A DNA stretch of 64,000 bases from Schizosaccharomyces osmophilus (GCF_027921745.1 NC_079239.1:275501-339500), one strand, 5' to 3'. Positions 11,124-22,318 are shown, counted from the stretch's first letter. Numbers and translations: made by a program. The notes: generated by a model from the letters alone, not told the origin.

Positions 11124-11843
11124 CTATGACAATTGTATAGCGTTTTCGTATAGCTTATTGTGCACATATAGTTTTTTGCTGATCGCTTCTACGAAAATAA
11201 ACCATTCATTGGGAGAAGAAGGCATGTCTGTTTTTTCATCTCTGTTCCAGCATATCATTTGTACAGACCGGAAGGTTTTCTTCAGCCGGCCTTCTTCATA
11301 GTCATCAATACTCCTATTTTTACGTTTCTCAAAGAAATACACAGAAGTAAGAAAGGGGGTTGAGGGTAATGTCATAGCTAACGGTAGTTTTCCGCCAAAA
11401 GAAAAAACACCACCGAATTGATATATTGAGGCCAGCTGCGACGCGCAATACAAAGCTGCCATACCACCTTGTCCAAAACCAAAAAAGAAAATGCGCGTTG
11501 AAAGTATTCCCTGATCAATGATGCGCTTGATTAATTCCCTAAGAACTGAAAGGCATTTTGAAAAGTCTGCTTCAGACTCTAAATCCCCGTTCGTATCAAA
11601 ATGAACATCTTCTCCCCACATCCAATTGCCCACTGGTGTACCATAATCAAGAGGAAGCTTATACACTCCTCGTAAAGAAATATACGATGTATTCGGTAAA
11701 GGGATATTCTTTGCAGCATGTGCAAAACTGTGTTCTGAGTCTCCTAATCCATGCATCATGATAATTACATTAAATGTCTGCTCCTTTGCAGCAATAACTT
11801 GACCATGAGCATTCGAAGGCAAACAATTTTTAAGGAACGACAT
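11124..11843 (-). CDS. Acyl-protein-thioesterase/phospholipase-like alpha/beta-hydrolase, probably inactive
   Basis: 239 residues with the phospholipase/carboxylesterase (acyl-protein thioesterase) fold: an N-terminal strand ending in the oxyanion-type MMHGLGDS, then the nucleophile elbow. In active members the elbow reads GFSQGG. Here it reads GFGQGG, with Gly at about residue 124 in place of the catalytic Ser (codons GGT TTT GGA CAA GGT GGT). The usual later Asp (G-D-x-V context) and the His near the C-terminus are not recognisable either; the corresponding stretches read FFEKRKNRS and CWNRDEKTD. The sequence otherwise looks intact, with no internal stop or frameshift, so a binding or structural role is likelier than decay. 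The frame extends 11 codons upstream without an ATG; 11843 gives MSFLKNCLPSN. It is on the same strand as mzt1, 100 nt upstream. Confidence 0.85.
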   Translation of the reverse strand: MSFLKNCLPSNAHGQVIAAKEQTFNVIIMMHGLGDSEHSFAHAAKNIPLPNTSYISLRGVYKLPLDYGTPVGNWMWGEDVHFDTNGDLESEADFSKCLSVLRELIKRIIDQGILSTRIFFFGFGQGGMAALYCASQLASIYQFGGVFSFGGKLPLAMTLPSTPFLTSVYFFEKRKNRSIDDYEEGRLKKTFRSVQMICWNRDEKTDMPSSPNEWFIFVEAISKKLYVHNKLYENAIQLS

Positions 11844-11943
11844 ATTCCAAAACCTGATAAAGTGATGTTTGGACAAAATTTCACAAAGACAAGAAGCTTC
11901 TTATGCTAAAATTTCGTACTTTCTAAGAATCAAGAAGATAAAC

Positions 11944-12141
11944 CTAAGTATCGCTTTCAGGCTCGTCTTGGTGAGCTAATGCGATTTCACGAATAATTTG
12001 AGCAACCGCTTCAGGATGTATATTGTTCTCGCATAGGCTTACACAAAGAGAAAGTGCTGTTTTGTCTAACTCTACGCCAAGTAAAGTTCCTATTTCGTGC
12101 AAGATATCTATGGTTTCCTTGGCTGAATCTGCTGAGGACAT
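11944..12141 (-). CDS. mzt1: Mzt1 (MOZART1), gamma-tubulin complex activator
   Basis: A 65-residue helical protein whose sequence (ETIDILHEIGTLLG, then a core with LCVSLCENNIHPEAVAQII) is the MOZART1 family signature. Mzt1 binds the N-termini of gamma-tubulin complex proteins (Alp4/Alp6) and is needed to recruit and activate the complex at spindle pole bodies. The frame extends upstream by 25 codons, but the Met at 12141 (MSSADSAKETID) gives the family length. It is followed by the thioesterase-like gene on the same strand and is divergent from sid1. In S. pombe the gene is in the same interval (tam4/mzt1). It is easy to miss because of its size, but the match is strong. Confidence 0.93.
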   Translation of the reverse strand: MSSADSAKETIDILHEIGTLLGVELDKTALSLCVSLCENNIHPEAVAQIIREIALAHQDEPESDT

Positions 12142-12438
12142 GAAAAGGATCAACAATAAGAAAAAGGATTCCTTTTTCTTAGCACAATTATAACTTATAG
12201 AGTCGTAATTGTTCACTTCTAAAAAGCCGTCGTTTCCTTAGTCGCACGGTGTTTTCGGCATGGTGTAGTAAAGTGGGTATAGGCCTCAAATATATATTTA
12301 CTTCCTCAATTAGTACCTCAATCTCGTTTTTAAAAAGGAATGATAATTTTTATTTGACGGCTATTTATTATAAGATAAATACTTAAACGCGGTTTTTTTA
12401 TTCGCTTGTTCTAGCTCTTTTTTCCATAAAAGAATGCC

Positions 12439-14068
12439 ATGTTTCCGCTTTCAGCTCAATCGTATCTTTTGAAAGAAAAAATTGGTTCGGGATCTTTTGG
12501 CATTGTCTGGAGGGCAATTGAAAAATCTTCTGGTGCTATTTTGGCAGTCAAGCAGGTAAGTTGAGATTTAAAAATTCACATAACGGATCATCACGAGCAT
12601 GATTCTGTACGATGTATGGAATCTTCATTGCAAATATTTAAAGAAATCATCTAAAAATTGCCAGGAGCTCTTTAAAAATCCCTTACGATTGAATTTCTTG
12701 ATCATTAGAATATTGAGATTTCTAATTGAAACATAGATTGATTTGGAAGCGTCTGTGGATGATATAACTGAAATTGAACAAGAAGTTCTTATGCTCTCCA
12801 ATTGTAGTCATCCTAATGTTATCAATTATTACGGATGCTTCGTCCAAGGACATGTTCTTTGGATTCTCATGGAACATATGGATGGAGGTTCTGTTTCTGG
12901 GCTTTTGAAAAAGCAAGGCTTAGAAGAAGAAACGATCTCAATAATTTTACGGGAAACGCTGAAAGGTTTGACTTATTTGCACAACCAAAATAAGATTCAC
13001 AGAGATATAAAAGCGGCCAATATACTCTTGTCTTCTACAACTGGTGAAGTCAAACTTGCTGATTTTGGCGTTGCTGCCCAACTATCAAATGCCGCTTCCA
13101 GGCGATATACCTTCGTAGGGACCCCTTTTTGGATGGCCCCAGAAGTCATACAACAAACCAGCTATGGAACAGCGGCAGATATTTGGTCTTTAGGAATCAC
13201 GGCTATAGAGATGGCAGAAGCAGCTCCTCCCAGAGCAACAATGCATCCTATGCGTGTTATATTCGAGATTCCACAGTCAGAGCCACCAAAGCTTTCTTCT
13301 AATTACAGTCTGGAATTTCGAGATTTTGTGTCTCGTTGTTTAAAGCTTCATCCTGCTTCTCGTCGCTCCTCATCTTCTCTACTAGACCATCCCTTTATTA
13401 AAGGCTCCGGGAAAATTGAGCTCCTGGTTCCCTTACTTTTGGACAGCAAAATCTATTCTGATATACAGCAAAATCCCGAAGATGATCTTGATCCAGGCAC
13501 TAATAATACTATAAAAATTCCAGACTCTACATCACATCTGAACAATAATACCATAGATGATGATTGGAATTTTGAAGATACAGTTCGCATCGCTTCTCCG
13601 AATGATACAAAAAAGAATCACTCCATCGAAACGGCAAAACCACAAAAGGCTCAGACTCCTAATTCTAATTTAGACTTTTGTTTTTCATCCATGCAATCCA
13701 ATGAAGCTGATGTTACTAGAAGGCCCACAAATTACTCCCTCAAAGAAAACTCCTGTGGTACAACTCATTTCTCTAAACCTTCTCGTCCGCAAAATCTAGC
13801 AATTACGTGTTTTGACTCAATAGTTTCTGCAATTCTTTCGGATCCAAATTTGTCTGCGGATGAAAAGTCCTCTCTGAAGTTGCTAAGTTCCACTTTCAAC
13901 TCATTAGATGAAAATACGTCTTCTCGTTTAATGAAAAGTCTTATGTTTGACAGCAAGCTAAATCCAAGAAAAAAGAAACGAGGACCTATTGCTCAACTGC
14001 TATTTTCTCGATGGCTCGAAGAAACTGATAAACGTAGAAGTTCAAGTTATTCTTTTTCACCCGACTGA
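12439..14068 (+). CDS. sid1: Sid1, GCK-family (Ste20-like) kinase of the septation initiation network
   Basis: Two exons (12439-12555, 12737-14068) give 482 residues. Exon 1 has the glycine loop GSGSFG (16-21) and AVKQ with Lys38. The 181-nt intron is followed by IDLEA. HRDIKAAN has its Asp near 129, DFG is at 148-150, and the activation segment reads FVGTPFWMAPEV. The HRDIKAANIL and GTPFWMAPE signatures are those of GCK-type Ste20 kinases. The C-terminal half has Asn/Ser-rich linkers and then a conserved helical end (about 395-470), probably the Cdc14 partner-binding region. Known Sid1 binds Cdc14, localises to the new spindle pole body in anaphase and acts between Cdc7 and Sid2 to trigger septation. 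An out-of-frame ATG lies 5 nt upstream of the start. Confidence 0.94.
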
Positions 14069-14165
14069 TGCAACGTACTTTAGATGATTGAAAGCATAAT
14101 TTATTCATATTATATATTAGTAAATACATGTAAAAGTAGCATATATAGTAACGAAAGTTAAAACA

Positions 14166-17100
14166 TTACTGAATGTTTCGTATAGCGTCTTGTACATTCC
14201 ACTGAAATTCTATTAGCACACGTTCAGCCTTTTCACGATCTAAAGACGCGTGCACCATTACGTATTGTAATCTGGTAATAGTTAGCACAAGCACAAAAAA
14301 AAAATAATCACTTACTTAGCTTCCCGCTTGACGGAATCAGCATAATCCAGCCACTTCTTTTTGATAATATCCCAAGTTGAAGCTTGTTCCTGTGCGTTTA
14401 CAAGCTTTACTTTTGCATGAAGTAATGCCGATACAGGACGATGATCAGAAGCACGGACCTCGTGTCGTCTATAATTCTCAGCATATACATAATCCATGTC
14501 ACCCCGAAAGCAGATACGATCGCACCAAGCTGGAACCCTCTTCTTTTCACTAGAATCATATTGATCGCTGTTAACATCATATTTGTATGTTGGAGCAAAC
14601 GCTATTTCAGGCTCACTGAAGGTTCGTAACCTAAAGCCAGCGTTGCGTTTCCTTTCTTGTGTTAATTGATCACTTTCCAAGAGCGTTTTTATATCGTTTT
14701 TGGAAAGTAAATTGTTAACTTTGGGTCTTAAAAGATTGATTCGATAGTTGAGATCGCCATGCAATATACAAACCTCATGATCCAATATCTGAGAACCATC
14801 ACCACCTGCTTCATAACTGTTCAGCTGATCCATCTCATCGCTGTCTGGTGTCAATGCCGCAGAGTCTAATATTGTTGCCAGATCATTATTCCTTGCTGCC
14901 TTGCTGGTCTGGCCAGCAGCTAAATGACAGTTCACAATGCAGAATGAAGTATCATCAATAAGAAAACGAATGACTATAGCACCTTTGTTTCCATGTAATC
15001 CACCTAATCCGGTTTTGACTGTCGTGGTTTGTAGCATTCGTATCTTGCTTTGCAATGCACTTTTTACAAAGATGCAAGAGAAAAGGCCGACCAAATTTTC
15101 ACAGACCAAAACCTGGTACTCACTCTTTGGATCACTTCGTGCCATTTCAGACTCCAGCTTTTCACGCCATAAACGATACTGCCTGGAAATGTTGTCACTA
15201 CTTGAAGCATTATTTTTAGTACTGGATGAAAGCAAAGTTTTGGCGGTCAATTTTTTATTTTCAAGATCAACCAGTTCTTGAAAGCCGAAGACCACTATGT
15301 CTGGGTATCCATTTTCTTTGAGTAAGGCCTTTATAAAATCAGGTCCAGCATCCTGGCTTCTGAAATCCGACGGTTTGGAAGCGCCAGCATTCCAGGAACA
15401 GACCAACGCGCTGATGTTATCAAACGAGCTATATTTCGGAAAGAACTTTCTCATTTCCGTAGATAGCCAGTCGCCCATCATTAATCCATCCCAAAACTTC
15501 ACAACTGGAGAACAAAGACTAACCACTTGTAACCGTTTAGCCTTCCAGATGCTATTTATGTCTATACCTAAAATAGTGTTTGCACCGCTTTGACTAACTT
15601 TATGAGCATGCCATGTCTTTTTTAAACGCCAAGGGCTGACAGAAGCATCAAAGACATAAATCATTCCAGTAGTATAAGCCGCCCAAATAGTATTACCGAC
15701 ACCAACCAAAGAACTTATACGATAAAAGGAGCTACTCGTCACAAGTTCCACAAATCGATATTGTGTTTTTGAATATATTGAAATTTTACCATCAACATGG
15801 CCGTAAAAAACAAGATCGGGGAAATTAGGTATAGCTGTACCGCAAGATATATCGCCGATAAGTCCTGGAGGTGTCATTGGTTTTGGAAGAACAGACGGAC
15901 GTTCGCTATTATTAGGGTCATATACATAAATAGACTTGCCAACTACAACCCATAACAAGTTATCATCTAGTACCATGGCATGTGAAGCATGGGGAACAAC
16001 ACGGACAGACTTCGGGTCTGACTGCACACTTAATCCCATAATCTTATCCTCTTTCCAAACAAAAAGTCGGCCTGATTCATCAAGCGTCCACACTTCATTT
16101 TTACATGTCAAGATATGAGAAATTGATGTATGAGGAGTACTTCTTTTGTTCACTATATGGTGATTCACAATATCCATCTCCCAAAGAGCACCATCGCGAG
16201 TACCAATCCAAACAAATCTCCCATCATCGGCCACCTTATCACCAGAAGGTTTGAAAGACATTGCAGTCACTTTAACGTCTCCCAAAGGCATATGCCAATT
16301 GCACAGACCCGTAATAGAATCATAAATGCGGAATGCGCCATTGCCAGCTACAACGAGGCACTCTCCGCTTACAGCGAAGACGCGTGCTTCGAAATCCAAG
16401 TTAACCGAATTGGCACCATTCATAAAAGTGGGTTGATTTCTACGGACGCATGATACATCCGGTAAAGTACCTTTCAAAATCGTATCTGATTGAGAAGCAG
16501 AAGGAGAACCAGAAGACATCGATGTGTCGTGAACGTCGCTCAGGCCAGAGGAAGAAGTAGGCCTTCGGCCAGAAGATAACGATCTTCCAAGTTGAGGAGA
16601 TACAAGGAAAGGAGGAGGAGATGCAGAAACACTTTCATTCGCCAAATTGTTCAGTGATATATCTGGAGCCATCTGGCTAGGTCGTGGAGGCAACTTTGGT
16701 TTTTCAGCAGATAACATAGGCTCAGATGAGGAAAAACTAATGTTTGACACCGGCGATGATACGGAGGAAATTCGTCTGCTTGGCAAGCCACTTGACAGTT
16801 CGTTTGAAGTCGACGTACTTATGTTATGAGATGTTTTCCGAGCAGGAGGCCTTGGCGGTCGCTGAGTAGTGCGACTTGGAAGGTGGTGAGCCATTGCAAT
16901 TCGCGACTGCTGCACAGCTTCTGCAGCGACAGACTTTGGGGGTCTCGGCGAAGGAACGGGAGGCTGAACATCAACATGTTGACTTTGTACTCGTGGTGGA
17001 ACGGATATGGGAATTGAAGAGGAATCTAGAGCTTCGGAATCATGTTTAAAGGGATTATCTTGTTGTTTGGAAGGAGAGGAAGTCTTTTCATTTAGAGGTT

Positions 17101-17797
17101 CATCTTCCTCTTCAGACGAGATTGTTGAGGATAATTCAGACCCCGATTCAGATTCTAAATCGCCTTCCGTTTCATTTTGTTCATCTACAGGTTTTTTTTC
17201 AGTATAGCTTGGACTTAATTCCGAGTTTAATTTTGCTGATGATGAAATTTCTCCCGTAAGGCTTTTTGGTTTCGTGGCACAATTAGGTCTAGGAAATGTC
17301 GTTAAATCATCGTAATCTCGTGAACCAAAAGAGCGTGAAGGTTTTTGAGGTAAAGGAGAAACGGAAATGAAAGAATTGGACGCAGTAGGCGAGGATGGCA
17401 CAAAAGCATCCGTATCAGAAGATTTTTCTTGCTTTTGAGAAAAGCCTTTTCGAACAGCTTCAAAGCTAGGTTTGTTTTTCAGTTTATTGTTCAAGCCTTC
17501 GTTTATCTCGGATTCTGATAACGAATTTGACACACTTGACTTTCCTTCCTCGGTGGATGTATTTCCTACAGAAGAAGAAGCAAGAGGAATCTGTACTCCT
17601 TGGTTTTTAGCATGAGCATTTTCCAAATTACTTGTATTCTGTTCTTGAGGATTCAAATACTTTTTTGATGGGGTATTTGTACTGATGCTTGCAACGTCGT
17701 TGGAGCTAAGAGATTCAAACTTTGACCGCAATGACAGAACCGATTGAGGAAATTCTGGTTCTTTTTGGTCGCTACTCGAGTCCTGCCGAGAGGCCAT
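14166..17797 (-). CDS. Inositol polyphosphate 5-phosphatase with WD-like propeller and C-terminal UBA/CUE-like helix bundle
   Basis: Exon 14316-17797 joins exon 14166-14271 across a 44-nt intron (14272-14315; GTAAGT, CTAAC, CAG), giving 1195 residues. Residues 1 to about 450 are Ser/Pro-rich and likely disordered, with polyproline motifs (PPRPPAR, PPVPSPRPP) that could bind SH3 domains. About 460-800 is a beta-propeller-like region (FRIYDSITG, FVWKEDK, IYVYDP). About 815-1140 is the catalytic 5-phosphatase with SWNAG, FGFQEL, GNKGAI, HGDLNYR, PAWCDRI and SDHRPVSA, all key residues present. Without the splice the frame ends at a stop inside the intron. The spliced end adds about 35 residues resembling a UBA/CUE bundle (EKAERVL, WNVQDAI). 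The expected role is removal of the 5-phosphate from phosphoinositides at the cortex or endomembranes. It corresponds to S. pombe SPAC9G1.10c by position. Confidence 0.93.
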
Positions 17798-18914
17798 AAT
17801 CCATGTTTACACTGTCAAATGTAAGAGTGTAATAAAAACTACCAAATCTCAAAAGTTTCCCTTTTTATGTATATATATAGTATTTCTAGGGTCAAACTTG
17901 GAAAAGCAACTATATAGTTCGAGTCCTCTTCGTAAAATTCACTCGAGTGTTGGAAGAAGGCAGAGTTCAGAAACTATGTGGGGCACAATTTAGTGTCTTG
18001 CTCAGTTTGGTCGTTTCATTCCAACAGTATTAATCGTTTATAAGGGAAATCTTATGATTGTAGATAAAATTAAATAAGGAAAGTTCAATATTTGCCGTTT
18101 ACACACAGTTTTGACTCCACAAAAAAAAAGACAATTTTATTTCTTTATGGAGCTAAAATAGACTGTAATTTTCAACTGGATTAACACATGTTAAGCAATT
18201 CATCAGTTAATTTCTTATTTTCATCTAAAAGAAGAATGAGAAACCTAGCAGAAAGCTGATGTTTCTTTAGACGTCTAGAATAACTAGTAAGCATTTAGTG
18301 CGGTTTCTTTTTGTAATACGTTTGATGACATGAACGGTTTATTTAACCTATTACATCTTTATTTATCATAATTATCTTTTTACATTAAAGGAGCAATAAT
18401 TTTGAGTTTATATAAACCGGTTTTTGACACGACAGTTTGATGTGGACATATACGTTGTACCTTTTCCAAAGTCTGTACCTAGTGGTAAAAAAAAGTCAAC
18501 GTAAAACTCTTAAGCAAAAAGATCTGTATCTCGTTTGTTATGTATCGGAATACATGACTTGAAAAAGATAGAAAAAAAAAACTCAAAAAGGGTACTGGAT
18601 TCATTGAAAATTAGATTAGCATACAACCCAAAACATAATCGCATGATCGAACCATAGAAGAGAAGGGAATAGCGTGGATCGTAAACTGCCGTTTTCATGT
18701 CTTCACCAAATTTGAGACTAGGAACCATGAATAAAAGAGAGTAGAAATTATAAAAAATATATATGAGGAAGCTTAATTAACCATGGAATAACAAATAAAA
18801 AAGGAAGGGGAACAATGTTTAAAACGATCACCTTGGTCGCCGGCAAAACGATTGAAAAAGGCATGGAAAAGTCATGGTATATATGCAGACGTATTTGTCG
18901 ATGGTCACGAGAAA
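17798..18914. other. Tandem spacer, 5-phosphatase promoter / spn4 3' region
   Basis: A 1.1-kb spacer between two leftward genes, AT-rich throughout. A TATA-like run (TATATATATAG, near 17871-17881) lies about 75 nt upstream of the phosphatase start. An ORF at 18510-18728 has no similarity and lies in the spn4 3' side. A tRNA B-box look-alike at 17922-17931 has no tRNA around it. No gene seen. Confidence 0.55.
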
Positions 18915-20057
18915 TTAACGCTTACGTGAAGAACTGTTTAACTTTAGTCGTTCAATTTCAAGCTCAAGTTGTTTGATTTGGACATGCTGAGCTTCGAGGT
19001 CCTTGTTTAAATTGTCACGCTCAGCAATCAGCCTTTGTTCCCATTGTCGGAAGCGAGCCTCTTCTTGTCGGACTTGCTCGGTAAACCTTCTTCTAAGACT
19101 TTCTTCCTCCTCCTTAAACTTACTATTGTCAATAGTCCTCAATTTTGGTTCACCATATTGGCGAACTTGCATCTGTTCTTGTCGGTATTGCTCATAAATA
19201 ATGTCTTCAGTTCTCTGAATAAGGTCTAACATACAGCTTCTAATCAGGAGATTTCGTAGCTGTTTGAAATCACAATGTTCTTCACTTTCAACCTCGACGG
19301 TACCCCATGGATACTTACGACCTTTAACAATACGGCCATCAGCGGTTCGGGTATCTTCTTCGCTACTAACGATTGCAAAAGGCATTGCGCTGATGATGCC
19401 TTGAATTTGACGCTGGAAAACCGGGTCTCCTTCATCTATGCTTGGCTTGTATATGCTTACCTGATGATAATCAAGCACTTGTGCAATACGGGTCTTGTAC
19501 ATGGCCAAATCACGTCGGGTGTACATGTCTGATTTGGCGATCACGGGAATCAGGTTGACACGTTTGCAGAGACGCTTCATAGCCTCCAAATCCATAGGAC
19601 GCAAGCCATTTCGTACGGGACGGAGAAAGTATAAGCATGCATGAATGCGCATGTCAATAATCTTTGTTCGGTCTGGTTGTTGATCCTGTCGCATATACGA
19701 CTCATGCTGATCCTCTATAAACTCTAGGATAGATTCCCAGCAACCAGTGTTATTTATGAAATCACCAAATCCAGGAGTATCAACCATAGTAAGTCTCAAA
19801 TGGAAGTTCTTTTCTTCCAATTCCGCTTTTGTAATTTCAATTTCCACACTTTTCTCCGTATGCTTGGAACGGCGCGTCTCAATGTCCATATGAGGCTTAA
19901 TAGAAGTGGAAAACAATGTATTGCAAAACGTCGTTTTACCGAGTCCCGATTCACCACAAAGCATTAGTGTTAGAGCAGCTCCATTACGCGACACGATTTT
20001 GTGTCTTTGATTTGGTAAATCAGCAATTCCTACAGATAACATCTCGTCTTCATTCAT
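18915..20057 (-). CDS. spn4: Septin Spn4
   Basis: A single-exon septin of 380 residues, the length I recall for S. pombe Spn4. P-loop GESGLGKT is at about 34-41, with DTPGFGDF (G3), AKSD (G4), the polybasic region before the G domain (NQRHKIVSR) and the septin unique element after it. The last about 60 residues form a charged coiled coil rich in Glu, Arg and Gln, used for pairing with another septin. Spn4 is a core mitotic septin with Spn1, Spn2 and Spn3, forming the medial ring that recruits Mid2 and the glucanases for cell separation. The start is at the first ATG of the frame. Confidence 0.95.
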   Translation of the reverse strand: MNEDEMLSVGIADLPNQRHKIVSRNGAALTLMLCGESGLGKTTFCNTLFSTSIKPHMDIETRRSKHTEKSVEIEITKAELEEKNFHLRLTMVDTPGFGDFINNTGCWESILEFIEDQHESYMRQDQQPDRTKIIDMRIHACLYFLRPVRNGLRPMDLEAMKRLCKRVNLIPVIAKSDMYTRRDLAMYKTRIAQVLDYHQVSIYKPSIDEGDPVFQRQIQGIISAMPFAIVSSEEDTRTADGRIVKGRKYPWGTVEVESEEHCDFKQLRNLLIRSCMLDLIQRTEDIIYEQYRQEQMQVRQYGEPKLRTIDNSKFKEEEESLRRRFTEQVRQEEARFRQWEQRLIAERDNLNKDLEAQHVQIKQLELEIERLKLNSSSRKR

Positions 20058-21097
20058 TTTGCGTCAATCTATCTTTTGTTGAAGTCCTGCTGAGTCGCGA
20101 ATTGTTATAATGATCAGTGGATTTACGTGTTATTTCGTGTTCCGAGTTTTTTTGGCAATGAAAACCTAAAGATTTTCTTCGTTATAAAATAAAATACTAA
20201 TTGAACTCTTCAATGAAGGATGCGGACTGCAACTTTTCCAAGTTCAATATGCCGCTTTGATCTAAAACAATGTCGGTTCTTACTGAAATCAGAACCTCCC
20301 TACAGCAGAATGTTAGCAGGCTATGCTTACACAAAGTCTCGGTAAAAAGGCCTTGTGGACTACAGCACGACAGTGATATTCATATAGTGAACTCTTTAAA
20401 GTTCATTATATGCAGAGGGACAGGTATCATACTAATCATTGTATGATGCTCCTTTCTAATTTACAGAAATCAGATTTCCTGAAGCTGCTGAAAACTCATT
20501 CCATAGCAAGTTTAATGAATTTTTATTTGTCAATAACATTTTTAAAAGAGATAGTTTAGACCGACATTTTCTGTCAGTATAGTAGATATATAACAAACCT
20601 TTGGTATTTATAAGAAGCAGCGGTTTAATAAATATTTTTCCTGTTTCATGTGATCCATCTATTTGCAATCGTAAAATAGGATCAGACTTTAATTACCGAT
20701 GTACTTTATTTTTTTTATTTCTCTCAAATATTTATTTGTTTATTTACATTCAGTTAAATCCTTAACAAGTAGCATGTTACTTTAGTATTGTGGATATTTT
20801 ACCAACTTTTTTCCATAGGCCAGAGCTTGATATAGATTCGGCCTTCCCCAAGGCCAAACGAGAAGGTGAATTCTTTTGTTTTCTTTTTTTTTAATTTGTT
20901 AACTTCTTATTAGCTGAACAACTGCCGCTTTCATAATTGTACAATATATCAAGATTTCGATATTGGACTTGGTGCTAGGTTATACATTGGATTTTTCGTA
21001 TAAGTTTTTTGTTTTTTTATACATTGTTGGCTAAAAAGTTTACATCCCATTTCTAAAAACCCACAGTTTTTGTTTACGATATTGCTTGACTATCGTT
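20058..21097. other. Divergent spacer spn4 / cpd1
   Basis: A 1.04-kb divergent spacer. It holds two compact inverted repeats close together: TGAACT...AGTTCA around 20390-20406 and ATCATAC...GTATGAT around 20426-20445. These could be part of a structured RNA, but neither looks like a known family. Several T-rich runs lie near 20880-20895. The cpd1 promoter must be in the right half. No protein gene seen. Confidence 0.5.
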
Positions 21098-22201
21098 ATG
21101 GTCTTTTCCAAGTATAAAGATTTCGTAGAGGACGGTGATCTTGTGGTGGCATGGATAGGGAGAAATAAGTTGCTTCCTTTAAAAATCGAGGACGGCCAAA
21201 CTTTCCACAATCAATATGGTGCTTTCCCCCATTCAGAAATGATTGGCAAACGGTATGGACAACAAATTAGTTCCTCTGCTAAACAGGGATTCATTTACCT
21301 CCTTCAGCCCACTCCTGAACTTTGGACATTAGCTCTTCCTCATCGTACCCAGATTGTTTATACTCCCGATATATCTATTATTTTCGAAAAACTTCGCATT
21401 GTCCACGGGACAAGGGTTATTGAGGCTGGAACAGGAAGTGCAAGTATGTCTCACGCATTATCAAGGACTGTTGGCCCATCAGGAAAGCTGTATAGTTATG
21501 AATATCATGCTTCCAGATATGAGACGGCTCTGCAAGAGTTCCGCGATCACAATATGTTAGATGAAATTAATGGAAACACTCACCTCACACATCGAGATGT
21601 TTGCAAGGATGGCTTTGAAACGGAAGGTTTACCATTAAAAGTAGATGCTATCTTCTTGGATCTGCCAGCTCCTTGGGAAGCAATTCCTCATTTGATAAAA
21701 CACGTTAATCGTAATGGAACCACACGTGTTTGCTGCTTTTCTCCTTGCATGGAGCAAATTCAGCGTTCCGCATCTGCTTTACAAGTTTCTGGTTGGTGTG
21801 ATATCGAAATGCTAGAGGTTTCTTACAAACAATGGACTGCTAGGAAATCTAGAGTAATTCGTGTTGACGATTCAATCGATAGATTAAAGGAAGTAAAGCG
21901 TCATCGAACGGAAGGATTTGAGCGAAGAAAAGAAAGACAGCGTTTAGAAAAAGAGTTTGCTGAATCTGCAGAGAACGGTGAGGAGCTTAACGATTCACAG
22001 GTTTCTACTCCTTCAGAACCACCATCGAAGAGCCCCACTAGTACAGAAAAGATTCATAAACGTATACGTGAAGGTGATGAAGAATATGAATGGAGCAATG
22101 TTGCACGCGTTGATTCAAATCTGAAGAACCATACAAGTTATCTTTTGTTTGCTGTCCATCTTCCTTCACAACTCGACAACGAAAGCGAGTCCACAGAATA
22201 G
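21098..22201 (+). CDS. cpd1: tRNA (adenine-N1-)-58 methyltransferase catalytic subunit (Trm61/Gcd14)
   Basis: 367 residues, single exon. An N-terminal beta-rich domain (residues 1 to about 75) is followed by an AdoMet-binding Rossmann domain with EAGTGSASMSHAL (about 107-119), YEYH (motif II) and the catalytic region FLDLPAPWEA. A charged C-terminal segment (about 265-335) is probably a lysine/glutamate-rich insert. With its partner Trm6 this enzyme makes m1A58 in the T-loop of tRNAs, which stabilises initiator tRNA-Met. The frame extends 4 codons upstream from a non-ATG; 21098 (MVFSKYKDFVEDGD) is the conserved start. It is divergent from spn4 and convergent with swc4, 117 nt away. S. pombe cpd1 is in the same place. 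Confidence 0.94.
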   Translation: MVFSKYKDFVEDGDLVVAWIGRNKLLPLKIEDGQTFHNQYGAFPHSEMIGKRYGQQISSSAKQGFIYLLQPTPELWTLALPHRTQIVYTPDISIIFEKLRIVHGTRVIEAGTGSASMSHALSRTVGPSGKLYSYEYHASRYETALQEFRDHNMLDEINGNTHLTHRDVCKDGFETEGLPLKVDAIFLDLPAPWEAIPHLIKHVNRNGTTRVCCFSPCMEQIQRSASALQVSGWCDIEMLEVSYKQWTARKSRVIRVDDSIDRLKEVKRHRTEGFERRKERQRLEKEFAESAENGEELNDSQVSTPSEPPSKSPTSTEKIHKRIREGDEEYEWSNVARVDSNLKNHTSYLLFAVHLPSQLDNESESTE

Positions 22202-22318
22202 GCTTTCTTAAAATTAACTAGCGTTCTGATAAAATTAGTTGCATTTTATTTTTGGGGTATATAGGAAACAATAAATATACTGATAACTTCAATTTCTAAA
22301 TCGTATTGAATATCATTA

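Noticed and set aside
17922-17931. tRNA B-box look-alike AGTTCGAGTC
   Set aside because: The flanks do not form a T stem, there is no A box at the right distance and no cloverleaf.
18510-18728. 72-codon leftward ORF
   Set aside because: It lies in the spn4 3' region, has no similarity to known proteins and ends in low-complexity Phe/Ser.
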